From Paralichthys olivaceus (lineage: Eukaryota; Chordata; Actinopteri; Pleuronectiformes; Paralichthyidae), in NCBI RefSeq assembly GCF_024713975.1, contig NC_091104.1, forward strand, positions 8,885,580-8,949,579: a DNA stretch of 64,000 bases. Reading direction: 5' to 3'. Both the position numbers and the translations under genes were made by a program. The notes below the pieces were generated by a model. It was not told the origin of the DNA. It saw only the letters and a list, made by a program, of their open reading frames with translations, and searched no databases. Below, piece after piece: positions 59,500-64,000 of this stretch. Position 1 is the stretch's first letter. Each line of letters begins with the position of its first letter.

Positions 59500-59721
59500 G
59501 GTGATATTCGGACTCCTCCCTCCCTGTGGATCATTCTGCAGCCGGCGGCCCGGACAGCGGAGCGTTTTTTCGGGCGAAGCAGCGAGAGAAGGTTCGTAAG
59601 AACAAACCCTCCGTGTTTTTAATTCTGTCTTTAAAAAAACCTGCAGCATCGAGCGTGTGTGACGCAGCTCCGTGTCCTGTGCTGTGTGTGTGTGGCCCAC
59701 AGGAACCTGCCAGGCCCCAGG
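59500..59721 (+). promoter_or_regulatory. GC-rich promoter / 5' UTR region of reep6-like gene
   Basis: After the AT-rich array edge, base composition shifts to GC- and CpG-rich ('gcagccggcggcccgg' and similar) just before the reep6-like start codon. This is consistent with a housekeeping-type promoter. The transcription start is not determined. Confidence 0.4.
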
Positions 59722-59836
59722 ATGAGTCAGCTGAAGGAGCGGTTCGGGTCCGTCCTCCACGAGAAGAACTTTTTCACCGAGCTGCTGGCGACGCTGGAGC
59801 AGAAGAGCGGGGTGAAGAGGGAATATATCAGCCTGG
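59722..59836 (+). CDS. reep6: REEP5/6 family protein, first coding exon
   Basis: ATG at 59722 starts MSQLKERFGSVLHEKNFF. It continues through TELLATLEQKSGV and REYISL to a GTATGT donor. Human REEP5 and REEP6 begin with the same pattern (…RF…FLHEKN..T.LLA.LE.KTGV). REEP5/6 proteins shape tubular ER membranes, and REEP6 serves rod photoreceptor trafficking. The product has 38 codons plus one base. The frame joins exon 2 as LG-ALSFLG. Confidence 0.87.
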
Positions 59837-63616
<3,780 letters not shown>

Positions 63617-63971
63617 TGACGTTTCAATAAACACCAAAACAAAACTAGGTGTAATAAATCAACACATTGTTAACATTCAGTGGAGGTCTGTATCATGTGT
63701 AGACTGTTTAGAAATGGATGTAGACTCCGAGTCCAGAATTTGAAGTCAATACAGAAGTGCCTGAAACTTGTATTCTGTTGAATGACCAGCAGAGGGCAGC
63801 TGCAAAAGGAAGTCTGTGAGAAAATGACTCCACTTCTCACTTGATTTATAACGAGAGTAAAACAAATTGTAAAGAGGTTATGGTATTAAAATCTGATGAG
63901 TTTTAATTCTGCTGGACTGTTTACATTGTGACCTTTTCACTCTCCTTAATCAAACATGTCCTCCCGTTCAG

Positions 63972-64000
63972 CATTAAGGCCATCGAGAGCAATGTGAAGG
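63972..64000 (+). CDS. reep6: REEP5/6 family protein, coding exon 3 (partial)
   Basis: After a TTCAG acceptor the exon completes a Ser codon and reads IKAIESNVK. This matches the conserved SIKAIES motif that follows the first hairpin in REEP5/6. The exon is cut by the end of the window. Confidence 0.85.

Overview
The window is teleost fish genomic DNA. It holds a tandem immunoglobulin light-chain (IGL) array of about 55 kb between two conserved single-copy genes. The evidence is kappa-like V, J and C segments in repeated clusters (the usual teleost layout), split leader exons, GT-AG introns, and recombination signal sequences (RSS) at every V and at all but two J segments. I cannot name the species. 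The V/C style fits a ray-finned, probably percomorph, fish.

Left flank (1-4.1 kb): the first three coding exons, on the minus strand, of an SLC1A glutamate-transporter gene, closest by eye to EAAT5/SLC1A7. About 1.8 kb of intergenic DNA follows, containing one dispersed-repeat fragment.

Centre (4.1-59 kb): 21 V, 12 J and 12 C segments in two families. Family A (VA, JA, CA) resembles teleost L3/F-type kappa-like chains. Family B (VB, JB, CB) resembles L1/G-type chains. All V genes lie on the minus strand and all J and C on the plus strand, so V-J joining must go by inversion. V genes carry 12-RSS and J segments 23-RSS, the kappa arrangement. The repeat unit is VA-VB-JB-CB with or without VA-JA-CA. 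Units 1, 3, 4 and 7 are long (8.2-8.6 kb). Units 2, 5, 6 and 8 are short (4.7-5.0 kb) and share one deletion junction that removes a VA-JA-CA block. A ninth unit has only VA13 and is truncated. Every V and C reading frame is open.

Right flank (59-64 kb): an AT-rich satellite marks the array edge. Then come the first three coding exons, on the plus strand, of a REEP gene, closest to reep6. It runs off the window.

The most unusual points are these. All 13 VA genes have alanine where the first disulfide cysteine (Cys23) belongs. Two of four JA segments have lost the RSS nonamer through the same 39-bp deletion. VB1, VB3 and VB8 carry 3' ends that look copied from VA genes. JB5 has Ser in place of the J-motif Phe, and the VA10 heptamer is non-consensus. 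Two light-chain isotypes are interleaved in one array where their RSSs are cross-compatible. Assignments to L1/L3 and to SLC1A7/REEP6 rest on remembered family features, not on a search.
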